The notes beneath the pieces are model-generated. The model was not told where the DNA came from. It saw only the letters and a list, made by a program, of their open reading frames with translations, and did no database searches. From assembly GCA_049680295.1 (NCBI GenBank), contig JBAUHN010000355.1, positions 11,473-75,472 of the forward strand: a stretch of 64,000 nucleotides of DNA, in the 5' to 3' direction. Both the position numbers and the translations under genes were made by a program. The stretch comes from JBAUHN01 sp049680295. GTDB lineage: Bacteria > Pseudomonadota > Alphaproteobacteria > Rhodobacterales > Rhodobacteraceae. Positions 8,283 through 17,453 of the stretch are shown in pieces (position 1 is the first letter of the stretch; each line of letters starts with the position of its first letter).

Positions 8283-9579
8283 CGGTCTTTTTCTGGGCGG
8301 TCTCGGTTTTGCTGCCGCGATCTTCCTGATCCTGATCGAGGTTCCCGTGGGGATCGCTATGGGTCTGGTGGGTCTGGCGGGGTGCGCCATGATCCTTGGT
8401 ATTTCTGGCACGCTCGTGATCGGTGCAACAACGACTTGGGAGTCGCTGACAAACTATACCCTGACAATGCTGCCGCTCTTCGTGCTCATGGGCAATTTGG
8501 CGGCGCAGAGCGAGTTGTCGTCTCGGCTCTACTCGGCGATGCGTACCTTGATGGGGCATCGCCGAGGCGGCCTCGCGCTGGCCACAATCGGGGCGTCGGC
8601 AGGCTTTGGCATGATCTCTGGCTCGTCCCTGGCTACGACTGCCACGATGGGCCGGATCGCGCTGCCTGAAATGCGCGCCGGAGGATACTCCGACAGCCTG
8701 TCTTCGGGAACCATCGCGGCCGGCGGGACACTGGGCATACTGATCCCTCCTTCAACGGTTCTGGTGATCTACGCCTTCCTCGCCGAGCAATCCATTCGCC
8801 AACTCTTGCTGGCAACTGCCGGACCGATTGTTCTGGCAGTCATCCTTTACTGTCTCGCGATCTGGCTTCCCATCTTGTTCGGTTGGTCCCAGGCACCCCG
8901 CCGCGAACGCGCAACGGTTTCAGAGCGGCTCGCTGCACTGAAGGAACTGGCGCCCCCAATGGGAGTTTTCGGGCTGATCATGGGCGGGCTTTACAGCGGA
9001 TACTTCACCGCCAACGAGACCGCAGCGGTTGGTGTCGCTGTGGTGCTCGCTTATGGGGTCGGTTCGCGCAGGCTGGATTTCAAAGGGTTCACAGCCGCCG
9101 CAATGGACACAGCAATGACCTGCGGGGCCCTTTATCTTGTTCTTATCGCAGCCAACATCTTCAACTTCTTTCTGGCGCTGTCCGGTCTGCCGTTTTCGTT
9201 GACCGCCCTGTTCGCAGGTATCCTGGATAATCCGCTTCTGGTCATCCTCGTGATGAGCGTGATCTACATTCTGCTCGGGACGCTTATGGACAGCCTGGCC
9301 ATGTTGCTTCTCACGGTCCCGCTCTTCGTGCCGGTCGCACAGGCTGCGGGGATTGACCTGATCTGGTTTGGCATTTTCGCCGTGATGGTGGTCGAGATGG
9401 GTCTGATCACGCCGCCCGTCGGGATGAACCTTTTCGTACTCAAGGCGACCAATCCCGACATTCCGATGACGACGCTGTGGCGCGGCGTGCTGCCGTTCGT
9501 CACTGCTGATGCAGTCCGCATCGTCCTGCTCATCGCCTTCCCTGCCTTGGCGCTGTGGTTGCCACACGCTGCCCTTTAA
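8275..9579 (+). CDS. TRAP transporter large permease subunit (DctM type)
   Basis: A 434-residue membrane protein with about twelve hydrophobic segments. The pieces EVPVGIAMGLVGLAG, TMLPLFVLMGNLAAQSELS, GFGMISGSSLATTATMGRIA and TLGILIPPSTVLVIYAFLAE are characteristic of DctM permeases. The ATG at 8275 follows GAGGAGGACAGG and overlaps the small permease gene; an in-frame ATG at 8080 would lie entirely inside that gene and is rejected. Uptake is driven by an ion gradient, normally sodium. Confidence 0.92.
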   Translation: MVDGLFLGGLGFAAAIFLILIEVPVGIAMGLVGLAGCAMILGISGTLVIGATTTWESLTNYTLTMLPLFVLMGNLAAQSELSSRLYSAMRTLMGHRRGGLALATIGASAGFGMISGSSLATTATMGRIALPEMRAGGYSDSLSSGTIAAGGTLGILIPPSTVLVIYAFLAEQSIRQLLLATAGPIVLAVILYCLAIWLPILFGWSQAPRRERATVSERLAALKELAPPMGVFGLIMGGLYSGYFTANETAAVGVAVVLAYGVGSRRLDFKGFTAAAMDTAMTCGALYLVLIAANIFNFFLALSGLPFSLTALFAGILDNPLLVILVMSVIYILLGTLMDSLAMLLLTVPLFVPVAQAAGIDLIWFGIFAVMVVEMGLITPPVGMNLFVLKATNPDIPMTTLWRGVLPFVTADAVRIVLLIAFPALALWLPHAAL

Positions 9580-9605
9580 ATGTCTGCAATCAGGAGGAAA
9601 CGCAC

Positions 9606-10604
9606 ATGACATTTCAATTCCCTACATCACTGGCCGCGGCGGCAGCCTTGGCTCTGACCATCGGGGCCGCGGACGCCCGAGAACTTCGTGTGTCCAGTTT
9701 TGAACCCCAGCAGGGCTTCTTTTCGCAGACCTTGCAGGCATGGATCGAACAGATCTCGCCCGCGCTTTCGGATCAGACATCGTTGAAACTTTATCCCGGC
9801 GGAATCCTTGGCGCACCACCTGCCCAGGCCGACCTGGTGCGTGCCGGCGCGGCAGACATTGCCTTTGTTGTCCCAACATATACGGCGGGTCTGTTTCCCA
9901 TGACGTCCGTTGCCGAGATCCCCGGTCTGATCGACCAAAGCGCGACCGGAACCGAGATCCTGAATACCCTTCTGGAGGAAGGTGCGCTTGGTGACGAATA
10001 TGCAGACTACAAGGTGCTGGCGCTGTTCACCACGCCGGGCTACCGCGTGTTTTCGGCTGAGCCGATTGCAGTGCCGGGCGACATGGCCGGGCTTCGGCTG
10101 CGATCTCCGTCCGCCTTCGGGGCCAACGTTCTGGAGATGATGGGGGCTTCGGGTGTACCGATCCCCGCACCTCAGGTCTACGAGAACATCGAACGCAACG
10201 TCGTTTCCGGCGCGGCTTGGACCATGGACGCGTATCGTACGTTTCGGCTGAACGAGGTTGCGCCCAACATCACCGCGACACGCCTGATCGCCAGCCCATT
10301 GGCGATCCTGATGAACCGCGCGTCCTACGATGGCTTACCCGAGGCAGACAAGGCCGTCTTCGATGCGCAGACCGGGCGCGTTTTGGCGGAGTGGATCGCG
10401 GAACGGGTCGATACCACGGAAGCCGAGATTGAAACCGCGCTCAGGGAGGCTGGCGAAGTGGCTTTCGTGGATCTCGACGCGGCTGGCACAGCGGCATGGC
10501 AAGCGGCCCTTTCAGGGGCAGCAGATGCCTGGTTGGCGGGTCAGCAGGGTGACGCTGCCGCTTCCGTCCTGGAACGCGCACGCGAGATCGCTGCGCAAGA
10601 GTGA
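9606..10604 (+). CDS. TRAP transporter substrate-binding protein (DctP type)
   Basis: A 332-residue periplasmic binding protein with signal peptide (FQFPTSLAAAAALALTIGAA, cleavage near ADA). It shows TRAP-binding features: SLKLYPGGILGAPPAQADLV near residue 70, a central GYRVFSAEPIAVPGDMAGLRLRS-like region with the substrate-carboxylate arginine, and NVVSGAAWTMDAYRTF. AGGAGG at 9592-9597 fixes the ATG at 9606. It delivers substrate to the DctQM permease encoded just upstream. Ligand identity cannot be read from sequence; an aromatic or ring-derived acid fits the operon. Confidence 0.9.
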   Translation: MTFQFPTSLAAAAALALTIGAADARELRVSSFEPQQGFFSQTLQAWIEQISPALSDQTSLKLYPGGILGAPPAQADLVRAGAADIAFVVPTYTAGLFPMTSVAEIPGLIDQSATGTEILNTLLEEGALGDEYADYKVLALFTTPGYRVFSAEPIAVPGDMAGLRLRSPSAFGANVLEMMGASGVPIPAPQVYENIERNVVSGAAWTMDAYRTFRLNEVAPNITATRLIASPLAILMNRASYDGLPEADKAVFDAQTGRVLAEWIAERVDTTEAEIETALREAGEVAFVDLDAAGTAAWQAALSGAADAWLAGQQGDAAASVLERAREIAAQE

Positions 10605-10669
10605 TGCCTTGCATCGGGACTGCCCGGTTCGGCTGGTCCCGTTCTGCCCAAATCGCACGGAGACAAGAT

Positions 10670-11653
10670 ATGGCAATTTGCGCACTGGGATACCTCGGAA
10701 TTCGGTCGGATCGGTTAGAGGACTGGTCGGATTTCGCAAGTGACCTGCTCGGCATGATGAGAATTGACCGGGGCGCGACCGCTTTGGCGTTTCGCATGGA
10801 CGATCAGATGCAGCGGTTGCTGGTTTCCGATGAGCCCGGCGACACTCTGGCCTTCATGGGGTGGGAAGTCGAAACCGACGACGATCTGCAATCCTATGCT
10901 GGCCGTCTGGAAAAGGCAGGTGTGGCGGTTCACCTCGGCAGCCCTGCGTTGGCTGACAGGCGCTTTGTCCGTGATCTGATCTGGTTCGAGGATCCAATGG
11001 GAAACAGGATCGAACTGTTCGTGGCGCCGATGATCGCAGACGATCCTTTCGTGCCGGGCCGTCCGATCGACGGATTCAAGACGGGACCGCTGGGTATGGG
11101 TCATGCGGTCCTGCATGTGCGCGATATCGGTGTCATGCTTCCCTTCTATCGCGACCTTCTTGATTTTCGGGTCTCCGATTATGGCCTGTCGCCTTATGGC
11201 CTCTACTTCTTCCACGTCAACGGCCGCCATCACAGCTTCGCCATGGTGGGTTCCGGCCAAGAGGGGTTCCACCACTTTATGGTGGAATTCCAGAACCTTG
11301 ACGATGTTGGTCAGGGGTTTGATCTCGCCCAGTTGGACGAGGACCGCGTCGCCTACACCCTGGGGCGGCACACGAACGATTACATGACGTCCTACTACGC
11401 GCATTCCCCATCGGGTTTCTTTGTCGAAAACGGCTGGGGCGGGCGTGTCATCGACGCCGCAACATGGACACCTCACGAAACGACCCTCGGTCCCAGCTTC
11501 TGGGGGCACGAGAGGCTTTACCTGCCCGAAGATGGGGGAAGGAAGTCACTGCGTGACATGCGTTTGCAGGCCGCTGCCGAAGGACACCGTGCTCCGCCCG
11601 TGATGGCTTGTCCTTGGCTCTATTCCGAAATGGCGAAAAAGGGGCATTCATAA
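10670..11653 (+). CDS. Extradiol ring-cleavage dioxygenase, glyoxalase/VOC type (BphC-like)
   Basis: A 327-residue two-domain vicinal-oxygen-chelate enzyme, probably opening a catechol-type ring next to the hydroxyl groups. The C-terminal domain carries the Fe(II) ligands: a histidine in GMGHAVLHVRDI, a histidine in GFHHFMVEFQNL and a glutamate in GFFVENGWGGR. NGRHHSFAMV and HTNDYMTSYYAHSPSGFF match type I extradiol enzymes. GGAG just before 10670 selects this ATG. The next gene, the FAD hydroxylase, starts one base after its stop, so hydroxylation and cleavage are likely coupled steps. Confidence 0.88.
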   Translation: MAICALGYLGIRSDRLEDWSDFASDLLGMMRIDRGATALAFRMDDQMQRLLVSDEPGDTLAFMGWEVETDDDLQSYAGRLEKAGVAVHLGSPALADRRFVRDLIWFEDPMGNRIELFVAPMIADDPFVPGRPIDGFKTGPLGMGHAVLHVRDIGVMLPFYRDLLDFRVSDYGLSPYGLYFFHVNGRHHSFAMVGSGQEGFHHFMVEFQNLDDVGQGFDLAQLDEDRVAYTLGRHTNDYMTSYYAHSPSGFFVENGWGGRVIDAATWTPHETTLGPSFWGHERLYLPEDGGRKSLRDMRLQAAAEGHRAPPVMACPWLYSEMAKKGHS

Positions 11654-13162
11654 ATGCTTGATAATTCGACGAATGAAACCTTTGACGTTGTGATCGTGGG
11701 CCTTGGCCCGGTCGGGGCCACGCTGGCACATCTGCTCGGCTTGCGAGGCGTCAGGACATTGATCCTCGACCGGGAGGCCGCGGCCTATCATCTGCCGCGC
11801 GCCGTGCATTTCGACGATGAAACCATGCGCGTTTTTCAGTGTATTGGAGTGGCCGACGAGTTGCTGCCGAAGTTGCGGATCAACCCGGGCATGCGTTTTG
11901 TAGATCCCGAGGGAAACCTGCTTCTGGATTGGCCACGGCCACAGAGCGAAAGTGCTTTGGGATGGCATCCCAGTTGGCGGTTTCATCAACCCGACCTCGA
12001 AGAAATCTTGCGTACCCGTTTGGCAGAACGAGAAAGCGTCACCATCCGTACACGTTGCGACGCGTTCATGGTCGAGGACAAGGGGACACATGTCTCATTG
12101 CGCTATGAAGACATGGCCAAGGGCAAGATCCATCATGTTCACGCCCAATATGTCGTTGGCTGTGATGGCGCCCGTTCTTTGATCCGTCGCTTTATTAAAT
12201 CGGGTATGCAGGATCTGGGTTTTCACGAGCGCTGGCTGGTCGTTGACCTGATCCTGAAGCGGGACAAGCCGGAACTTGGCGATCACTCGATTCAGTATTG
12301 CAACCCCTCGCGCCCGGCGACCTATGTGCGCAGCCCCGGCTTGCGCCGGCGTTGGGAAATCGCGGTGCTGCCAGAAGAGGACAACACCTTCATCACCTCA
12401 GAACCCCAGGTCTGGAAGCTTCTGTCGAGCTGGATTTCTCCCGATGATGCCGACATCGAGCGCAGCGCCGTCTACACGTTCCATTCGCTGATCGCCGAGC
12501 ACTGGCGGCGAGGGCGTCTTCTGATCGCGGGTGATGCCGCGCATCAAACCCCGCCTTTCATGGGACAGGGGATGTGCGCCGGCATACGCGATGCTGCCAA
12601 TCTGGGCTGGAAACTGGCGGACGTGGTACAAGAGCGGGCGCAAGAGCATCTGTTGGACAGTTATCAGTCGGAACGAGAACCCAATACGTCAGAATTTATC
12701 CAAACGGCCGTACGTTTGGGCCAATTGATCAATGCAGCCGACAGCGAAGGCGCGCTGCGCGCCGCGGTTCACAAGCCGGACGGCCGGGCCGAGATGAAAT
12801 CTCTGTACCCGCCGCTGGGCCCAGGGCTCGGTCAGGGCGCACTGGCTGGCGGGCAGTTCGGACAGCCCAGACTGGCCGATGGCACCAGGATGGATGACAG
12901 GATCGGATACGCCCCTGTTGTTGTTGCTGATGCTTCTCTGGCGCGCGGGTATCGACCTGCGGCGGGCATTGCCCTTCTGACAACAGACGACGCACCTGAC
13001 CTGACCGAACATCTGAAATCGCTTGGGACTCGCGCGGTTCTGCTGCGTCCTGATCGTTACATTCTTGGCGCGGCCGAAACGAAAGAGGAACTCGACGCCC
13101 TTTCAGAGCTTCTGCCAACCCGCAATCCTGACATGAATTCCCTGAAAGGGCCTATCCAATGA
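11654..13162 (+). CDS. FAD-dependent aromatic hydroxylase (MhpA/PheA-like)
   Basis: A 502-residue class A flavoprotein monooxygenase. The dinucleotide-binding motif is DVVIVGLGPVGATLAHLLG, the second FAD/NADPH motif is VVGCDGARSLIRR and the third is LLIAGDAAHQTPPFMGQGM. These are diagnostic of the 3-(3-hydroxyphenyl)propionate hydroxylase and phenol hydroxylase group, which add a second hydroxyl ortho to an existing one. It directly follows the ring-cleavage gene and overlaps the FAH-family gene by 4 bp, consistent with a pathway hydroxylate, cleave, hydrolyse. The exact aromatic substrate is not determined. Confidence 0.9.
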   Translation: MLDNSTNETFDVVIVGLGPVGATLAHLLGLRGVRTLILDREAAAYHLPRAVHFDDETMRVFQCIGVADELLPKLRINPGMRFVDPEGNLLLDWPRPQSESALGWHPSWRFHQPDLEEILRTRLAERESVTIRTRCDAFMVEDKGTHVSLRYEDMAKGKIHHVHAQYVVGCDGARSLIRRFIKSGMQDLGFHERWLVVDLILKRDKPELGDHSIQYCNPSRPATYVRSPGLRRRWEIAVLPEEDNTFITSEPQVWKLLSSWISPDDADIERSAVYTFHSLIAEHWRRGRLLIAGDAAHQTPPFMGQGMCAGIRDAANLGWKLADVVQERAQEHLLDSYQSEREPNTSEFIQTAVRLGQLINAADSEGALRAAVHKPDGRAEMKSLYPPLGPGLGQGALAGGQFGQPRLADGTRMDDRIGYAPVVVADASLARGYRPAAGIALLTTDDAPDLTEHLKSLGTRAVLLRPDRYILGAAETKEELDALSELLPTRNPDMNSLKGPIQ

Positions 13163-14001
13163 AACTATGCTCCTTCCGCACCGACGGCCGCGCCTCATAC
13201 GGTCTTGTCACCAATAACGGCATCATCGATCTGGGCAGAAGATCTACAGCAGCCACGCTGCGTGATTTCATTGCCAGCGGCGAAGTGGGTGCTGCGGCGG
13301 ACCTTGCCAACGCGCCCGCCGATTTCGGTTTCGATGCGGTCGATCATGACCCGGTCATTCCGAACCCCGACAAGATCATATGCGTTGGTTTGAACTATCA
13401 TGACCACATCAACGAAACCGGCCGGGAAGAAACATCTTTCCCAGTGCTCTTTGCCCGCTTTCAAGGCAGCCAGATCGGGCACGGCGCGCCGCTTGTCAAA
13501 CCGCTGGAGTCGGACAAGTTCGACTATGAAGGTGAACTGGCGGTAATCATCGGCCAGGAGTGTCGTCGAGTCTCTGAGGATCAGGCCCTCGACATGGTCG
13601 CAGGTTACGCCTGCTATAACGACGGGTCAGTTCGCGACTGGCAAAAGCACACGCACCAGTTCATGCCGGGCAAGACCTTTGCCAACACGGGTCCCTTTGG
13701 CCCCTGGATGGTCACCGCAGACGAAATTCCTGACCCCTCGAAGCTGCGCCTGCAAACCCGTCTCAACGGCGAAGTCATGCAGGACACGTCGACAGAATTG
13801 CTGATCGCATCCATACCGCGCCTCATCTCATATTGTTCAACCATTCTTCCGCTGCTGCCCGGCGATGTGATCGTCTCGGGAACACCCGGAGGCGTCGGAG
13901 CGCGACGCAATCCGCCGGTGTTCATGAAAGATGGCGACATCTGTGAGGTGGAAATCTCGGGCATCGGCGTCCTGCGCAATGTGGTCAGGGACGAGACCTG
14001 A
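13159..14001 (+). CDS. Fumarylacetoacetate hydrolase family protein
   Basis: A 280-residue FAH-superfamily enzyme that would hydrolyse or isomerise the ring-cleavage product. Visible motifs are KIICVGLNYHDHINETGREE, LVKPLESDKFDYEGELAVII with the metal-binding glutamates, GYACYNDGSVRDWQKHTHQF and GDVIVSGTPGGVGARRNPPV. These match the 2-hydroxyhepta-2,4-diene-1,7-dioate isomerase / acylpyruvase branch. ATGA overlap with the preceding gene indicates translational coupling. It is the last catabolic gene before the IclR regulator. Confidence 0.9.
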   Translation: MKLCSFRTDGRASYGLVTNNGIIDLGRRSTAATLRDFIASGEVGAAADLANAPADFGFDAVDHDPVIPNPDKIICVGLNYHDHINETGREETSFPVLFARFQGSQIGHGAPLVKPLESDKFDYEGELAVIIGQECRRVSEDQALDMVAGYACYNDGSVRDWQKHTHQFMPGKTFANTGPFGPWMVTADEIPDPSKLRLQTRLNGEVMQDTSTELLIASIPRLISYCSTILPLLPGDVIVSGTPGGVGARRNPPVFMKDGDICEVEISGIGVLRNVVRDET

Positions 14002-14047
14002 ACCTCAGGTCATTGCGCGCAGGTGCCGCCCATGCGACGATTCAAGT

Positions 14048-14839
14048 ATGCCTGCCGAAATCAACAAGGACGAAAAGAAAACCGATGCAGTCCGTGCCTT
14101 GACGCGCGGGCTGGACATATTGCGATACGTTAACGAGACCGGGGCCTGCAAAGCCGCAGACATTGCCCGGGCGCTTTCAATACCCAGACCCACAGTCTAT
14201 CGCCTTCTGGAAACGCTCGAACAGCAGGGATATGTAGCCTTCTCGCCAACATCGGCACGTGTGCGTGTCACCCGGCTGGCAGGCTCATTGGGCGATGGCT
14301 TTGGCGCGACGTCAGAATTATGCCAGATCGTAGGACCGCTTTTTACTTCCCGCTCCCGCCAGATCGCCTGGCCTCTGGATCTGACGGTCTACGAGAATAC
14401 CGCCATGATCATTCAGGAAACCACCCATAGTCGCAATCCTCTTTCTATCGACTCGGGTATGACCGGATATCGCTTACCCATGCTGCGCACCTCTGCCGGG
14501 CGGTGTTATCTGGCCCTTTGCCCGCGTGAAGAACACGAAATCATCCTCCGTCACCTGCAACGAAAGGGAGATCCGGATGATATGCCGTTCCTGGAACCGA
14601 AGACCCTCGACCGGCTGTTGCAAGAGGTCAAGGCGAGCGGGTTTGGCGCTCGCTTTGGCCTGGAATTTCGACCAAAGACATCGTCCATCGCTGTGCCGGT
14701 CATGGCGGGTGGCAGGATCGTATGTTGCATTTCGGTCATCTGGACTCGCGGAGCGATGAACAAGAGCGAAGCCATCAACAAGCTGGTTCCCCAGATGCAG
14801 GACCTGTCCCGCGATATCGCCCAGCGACTTGATCCCTAG
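14048..14839 (+). CDS. IclR family transcriptional regulator
   Basis: A 263-residue regulator with an N-terminal winged helix (ALTRGLDILRYVNETGACKA, then ADIARALSIPRPTVYRLLET) and a C-terminal IclR ligand-binding domain (GYRLPMLRTSAGRCYLALCP). The first 16 residues are charged and rich in lysine. The ATG at 14048 lies 46 bp after the FAH-family stop. IclR proteins often control aromatic degradation operons such as homogentisate or 3-hydroxyphenylpropionate pathways, so it is the likely regulator of the TRAP-to-FAH operon. I found no convincing operator. Confidence 0.9.
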   Translation: MPAEINKDEKKTDAVRALTRGLDILRYVNETGACKAADIARALSIPRPTVYRLLETLEQQGYVAFSPTSARVRVTRLAGSLGDGFGATSELCQIVGPLFTSRSRQIAWPLDLTVYENTAMIIQETTHSRNPLSIDSGMTGYRLPMLRTSAGRCYLALCPREEHEIILRHLQRKGDPDDMPFLEPKTLDRLLQEVKASGFGARFGLEFRPKTSSIAVPVMAGGRIVCCISVIWTRGAMNKSEAINKLVPQMQDLSRDIAQRLDP

Positions 14840-14849
14840 GGTCCTGACC

Positions 14850-15428
14850 CTAACCCATCAGCGGTTGTTCAGACAGTTCCTGCGCGATCCGGGTGTCGAG
14901 CGGCGTTCCGAAAGTGTTCACGATAAACGCGAGGGTCGAGTAGAATCCTACGGTCGCCATCACGTCCAGCACACCCTCCTTGCCGACAAGATCGACCAGT
15001 TGTGCGATTGTCGCGGTGGACATCTTCGAGCTGGTCAACAGTTCGTCCACCGCTCCCGCCAGAATTGCGTCTTCGGCTGCCATGTTTTCTAGCGGCCCGC
15101 GAAGCGATGCAATTCGCCTGTCTTCAAGGCCGCAGGCACGCGCACGCGACACATGATGGCTCCATTCATAATCAGAGCCATGACGGATGCCGGTGCGCAA
15201 TATCGCCACTTCATTTCGCACAAGACCCAAGGAATTGTTCCGGACAACATGTTCGCGGATATCTACCCAAGCCCGCAGCAATGCCGGGTTGTGCGCCATC
15301 ACGCGGTACACATTGAGTTGCCCCGCAAAGCCGCGGGCAAGATCAATGGCTTCAGCGGGCCACCGATCATCTGCCAACGGCGCAAATGGCTTATCAGGAA
15401 AATCAGGGTCGCTGGCGGCATGTGGCAT
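14850..15428 (-). CDS. Carboxymuconolactone decarboxylase family protein
   Basis: A protein of about 192 residues if started at MPHAASDPDF (15426-15428); an in-frame ATG at 15539 would add 37 residues with no family resemblance. It has the E-x-x-H-H pattern in YEWSHHVSRARACGL and VRNEVAILRTGIRH, typical of the gamma-CMD/4-carboxymuconolactone decarboxylase branch rather than the CxxC peroxidase-type AhpD. It converges on the IclR gene with an 10-bp gap. It could act on a lactone from aromatic degradation, but relatives have diverse or unknown activities. Confidence 0.82.
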   Translation of the reverse strand: MPHAASDPDFPDKPFAPLADDRWPAEAIDLARGFAGQLNVYRVMAHNPALLRAWVDIREHVVRNNSLGLVRNEVAILRTGIRHGSDYEWSHHVSRARACGLEDRRIASLRGPLENMAAEDAILAGAVDELLTSSKMSTATIAQLVDLVGKEGVLDVMATVGFYSTLAFIVNTFGTPLDTRIAQELSEQPLMG

Positions 15429-15909
15429 TTTCTTGGAGCTTTCCAAATGGCTTCGGTTTCTTCGCAGACAGTTAGCGCCAGCACTCATCGTTTTGCAGAC
15501 ACATTGTCTTGGATGTCCGCCTGTCAGACAGATGCACATCCGCGAATGCCCGCCAAGTGCAACACAAAAGATACGGAGAGAACCTGTCGTCAGGCGACCA
15601 GGTCAATGCTCTCCCCCCTCCAGGAATGCCGGAACGGCCGATAGCACGCTAAGTTTTAACTATGCAGATTTGCGCTCTCAGCACCGCCTGGCAACTGTAT
15701 TTATCAGACGGTCTGAACGGACCATTTCTGATCTGATTTGATGAGAGCGTTGACGATGGTCACGATCATAAGAACGACGCGCCGCTGTCTCCAGCATGCG
15801 GCGTTGGATTGCACTGTTCTTCTCTGTCTATTCGAGGCGTTCCGCCAGCCCCCCGTCTTGGAAAACCCCAAACCTTTCAATAAAGGGTAATAAAAATTGG
15901 AGCCTCCCC
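15429..15909. other. Intergenic interval before sbtA
   Basis: About 480 bases without a convincing gene between two divergently read genes. It must hold promoters in both directions. A short palindrome CAGACGGTCTG occurs near 15708-15718, followed by GGTCTGAACGGACC, which is a partial inverted repeat; these could be a regulator site for sbtA but are short enough to arise by chance. I see nothing else. Confidence 0.45.
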
Positions 15910-16887
15910 ATGTCCGAAATCCTGGCGCTGGCCAGCGCGAATCTTTTGTCGCCGATTATCCTGTCATTCGTACTTGGCCTTTTCGCCGCGATGGCGCGCT
16001 CAGATTTGTCCATCCCCGAAGCCGTCGCAAAAGGCATGTCGATTTATTTGCTATTTGCCATCGGTTTTAAGGGGGGGGCCTCGGTCTCGGATCATGGGGT
16101 CGATGCGGCCCTGTTGATGTCGGTTGGCGCAGGGGTTCTCTTGTCCTTCGGGCTCCCGCTGATTGCCTTTGCTTTGTTGAAGGTGTTTACAACGTTCTCT
16201 CGGCTGGATGCCGCGGCTGTGGCTGCGCACTACGGCTCGATCAGTATCGTAACATTTGTGGCAGCAACCTCGGTTCTTGAAGGACGGGCGATTGCAGCAG
16301 AAGGCTATATGGTTGCCGTCGCCGCCGCGATGGAGGCACCGGCAATCCTGTCGGCCCTTTGGTTGGTGTCTCGCAATGGTTCAGGCGGGCGAATGGAGCC
16401 GGGGCTGATGCGAGAGATCATGCTCAATGGCTCAATCGTCTTGCTGGTTGGTAGCTTTGCAATTGGTATCATGACTGGTGAAAAAGGCCTGGACGAAATT
16501 GCGCCGTTTATCGTCTCGCCTTTCAAAGGGGTTTTGTGCCTGTTCCTGCTGGACATGGGATTGGTTGCGGGACGCGGGTTGAGACAATCGAGGGGAATTT
16601 TGGGGGTCGGTGCAGTGGCATTTGGTATTGTCATGCCGCTCGTGGGATCAACGATCGGGCTCGTCTTGGGTATGATGATCGGGCTGTCCACGGGCGGCGT
16701 CATTCTCTTGATGGTACTTGCCGCGTCGGCTTCCTATATCGCGGTGCCTGCTGCGATGCGGGTGGCATTGCCAGAGGCGAACCCGGCACTCTATCTGACA
16801 CTATCGTTGGGGGTGACGTTCCCATTCAATCTGACCTTGGGTATCCCTCTTTACGTGGCCGTGGCCACCCAGCTAACAGGAGTCTGA
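15910..16887 (+). CDS. sbtA: SbtA-type sodium-dependent bicarbonate transporter family permease
   Basis: A 325-residue integral membrane protein with about ten hydrophobic segments in two similar halves. The start region ILALASANLLSPIILSFVLG, the piece SIYLLFAIGFKGGASVSDHG and VAAHYGSISIVTFVAATSVL are characteristic of the SbtA family, known from cyanobacterial Na+/HCO3- symport. GGAG at 15899-15902 supports ATG 15910 over the longer frame from 15796. The gene is followed, after a single base, by a PII-like gene, the usual sbtA-sbtB arrangement. In a non-photosynthetic bacterium bicarbonate would serve carboxylases; substrate is inferred from the family. Confidence 0.88.
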   Translation: MSEILALASANLLSPIILSFVLGLFAAMARSDLSIPEAVAKGMSIYLLFAIGFKGGASVSDHGVDAALLMSVGAGVLLSFGLPLIAFALLKVFTTFSRLDAAAVAAHYGSISIVTFVAATSVLEGRAIAAEGYMVAVAAAMEAPAILSALWLVSRNGSGGRMEPGLMREIMLNGSIVLLVGSFAIGIMTGEKGLDEIAPFIVSPFKGVLCLFLLDMGLVAGRGLRQSRGILGVGAVAFGIVMPLVGSTIGLVLGMMIGLSTGGVILLMVLAASASYIAVPAAMRVALPEANPALYLTLSLGVTFPFNLTLGIPLYVAVATQLTGV

Positions 16888-16888
16888 C

Positions 16889-17197
16889 ATGCAGATGACC
16901 CCCGCGAAACGCGTCGAAATCGTGATTGAAAAACCACTTGAAGGGCGACTGACCGATGCGCTCAACAAGGCGGATGTGACGGGTTATACTGTCCTCCCTG
17001 TGCGCGGAGGGTCGGGCCGATCCGGGCCTTGGACACGCGAAGGTCAGGTTGGCCGTGCCGGAATGGTAATGGTCGTCTGTCTGATAAGGCCCGAACGACT
17101 GGACGCGCTTCTTGAATCTGCTTTTGCGGTCGTGGAGCGCCATATCGGTGTGGTATCGGTAAGCGACACACTCGTCCTCAGGGCTGAGCGTTTCTGA
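16889..17197 (+). CDS. sbtB: PII-like signalling protein, SbtB type
   Basis: A 102-residue ferredoxin-like protein beginning PAKRVEIVIEKPLEGRLTDA with the T-loop-like GSGRSGPWTREGQVGRAG segment and a final SVSDTLVLRAERF strand. Size, fold pattern and position right after sbtA identify it as an SbtB-type PII-like regulator. In cyanobacteria SbtB binds adenine nucleotides including cAMP and controls SbtA. The C-terminal cysteine-containing extension of some cyanobacterial SbtB proteins is absent here. Confidence 0.85.
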   Translation: MQMTPAKRVEIVIEKPLEGRLTDALNKADVTGYTVLPVRGGSGRSGPWTREGQVGRAGMVMVVCLIRPERLDALLESAFAVVERHIGVVSVSDTLVLRAERF

Positions 17198-17453
17198 CCT
17201 CTGACCACAGACCAAAGCGTTGCTCCTGGGTGGACAACAAATCTGAACCGGAAATGGCCTTTGGGTTTGACAGCCCCGCGTCTTGGGAAAATCATAAAAA
17301 AGTCTGGTTTGGCGGGTAAATCCGCGCTCAAATCCGTGGCAATATTCCGGTCTGTGGCGGATTGGCTATCGCTTTTGGGTTATTGGGCTTAAAAGACCCT
17401 GATTATACTGCGACGATCACATCTGACTGACAGAAAGCTGCCCGCTTAAGACT

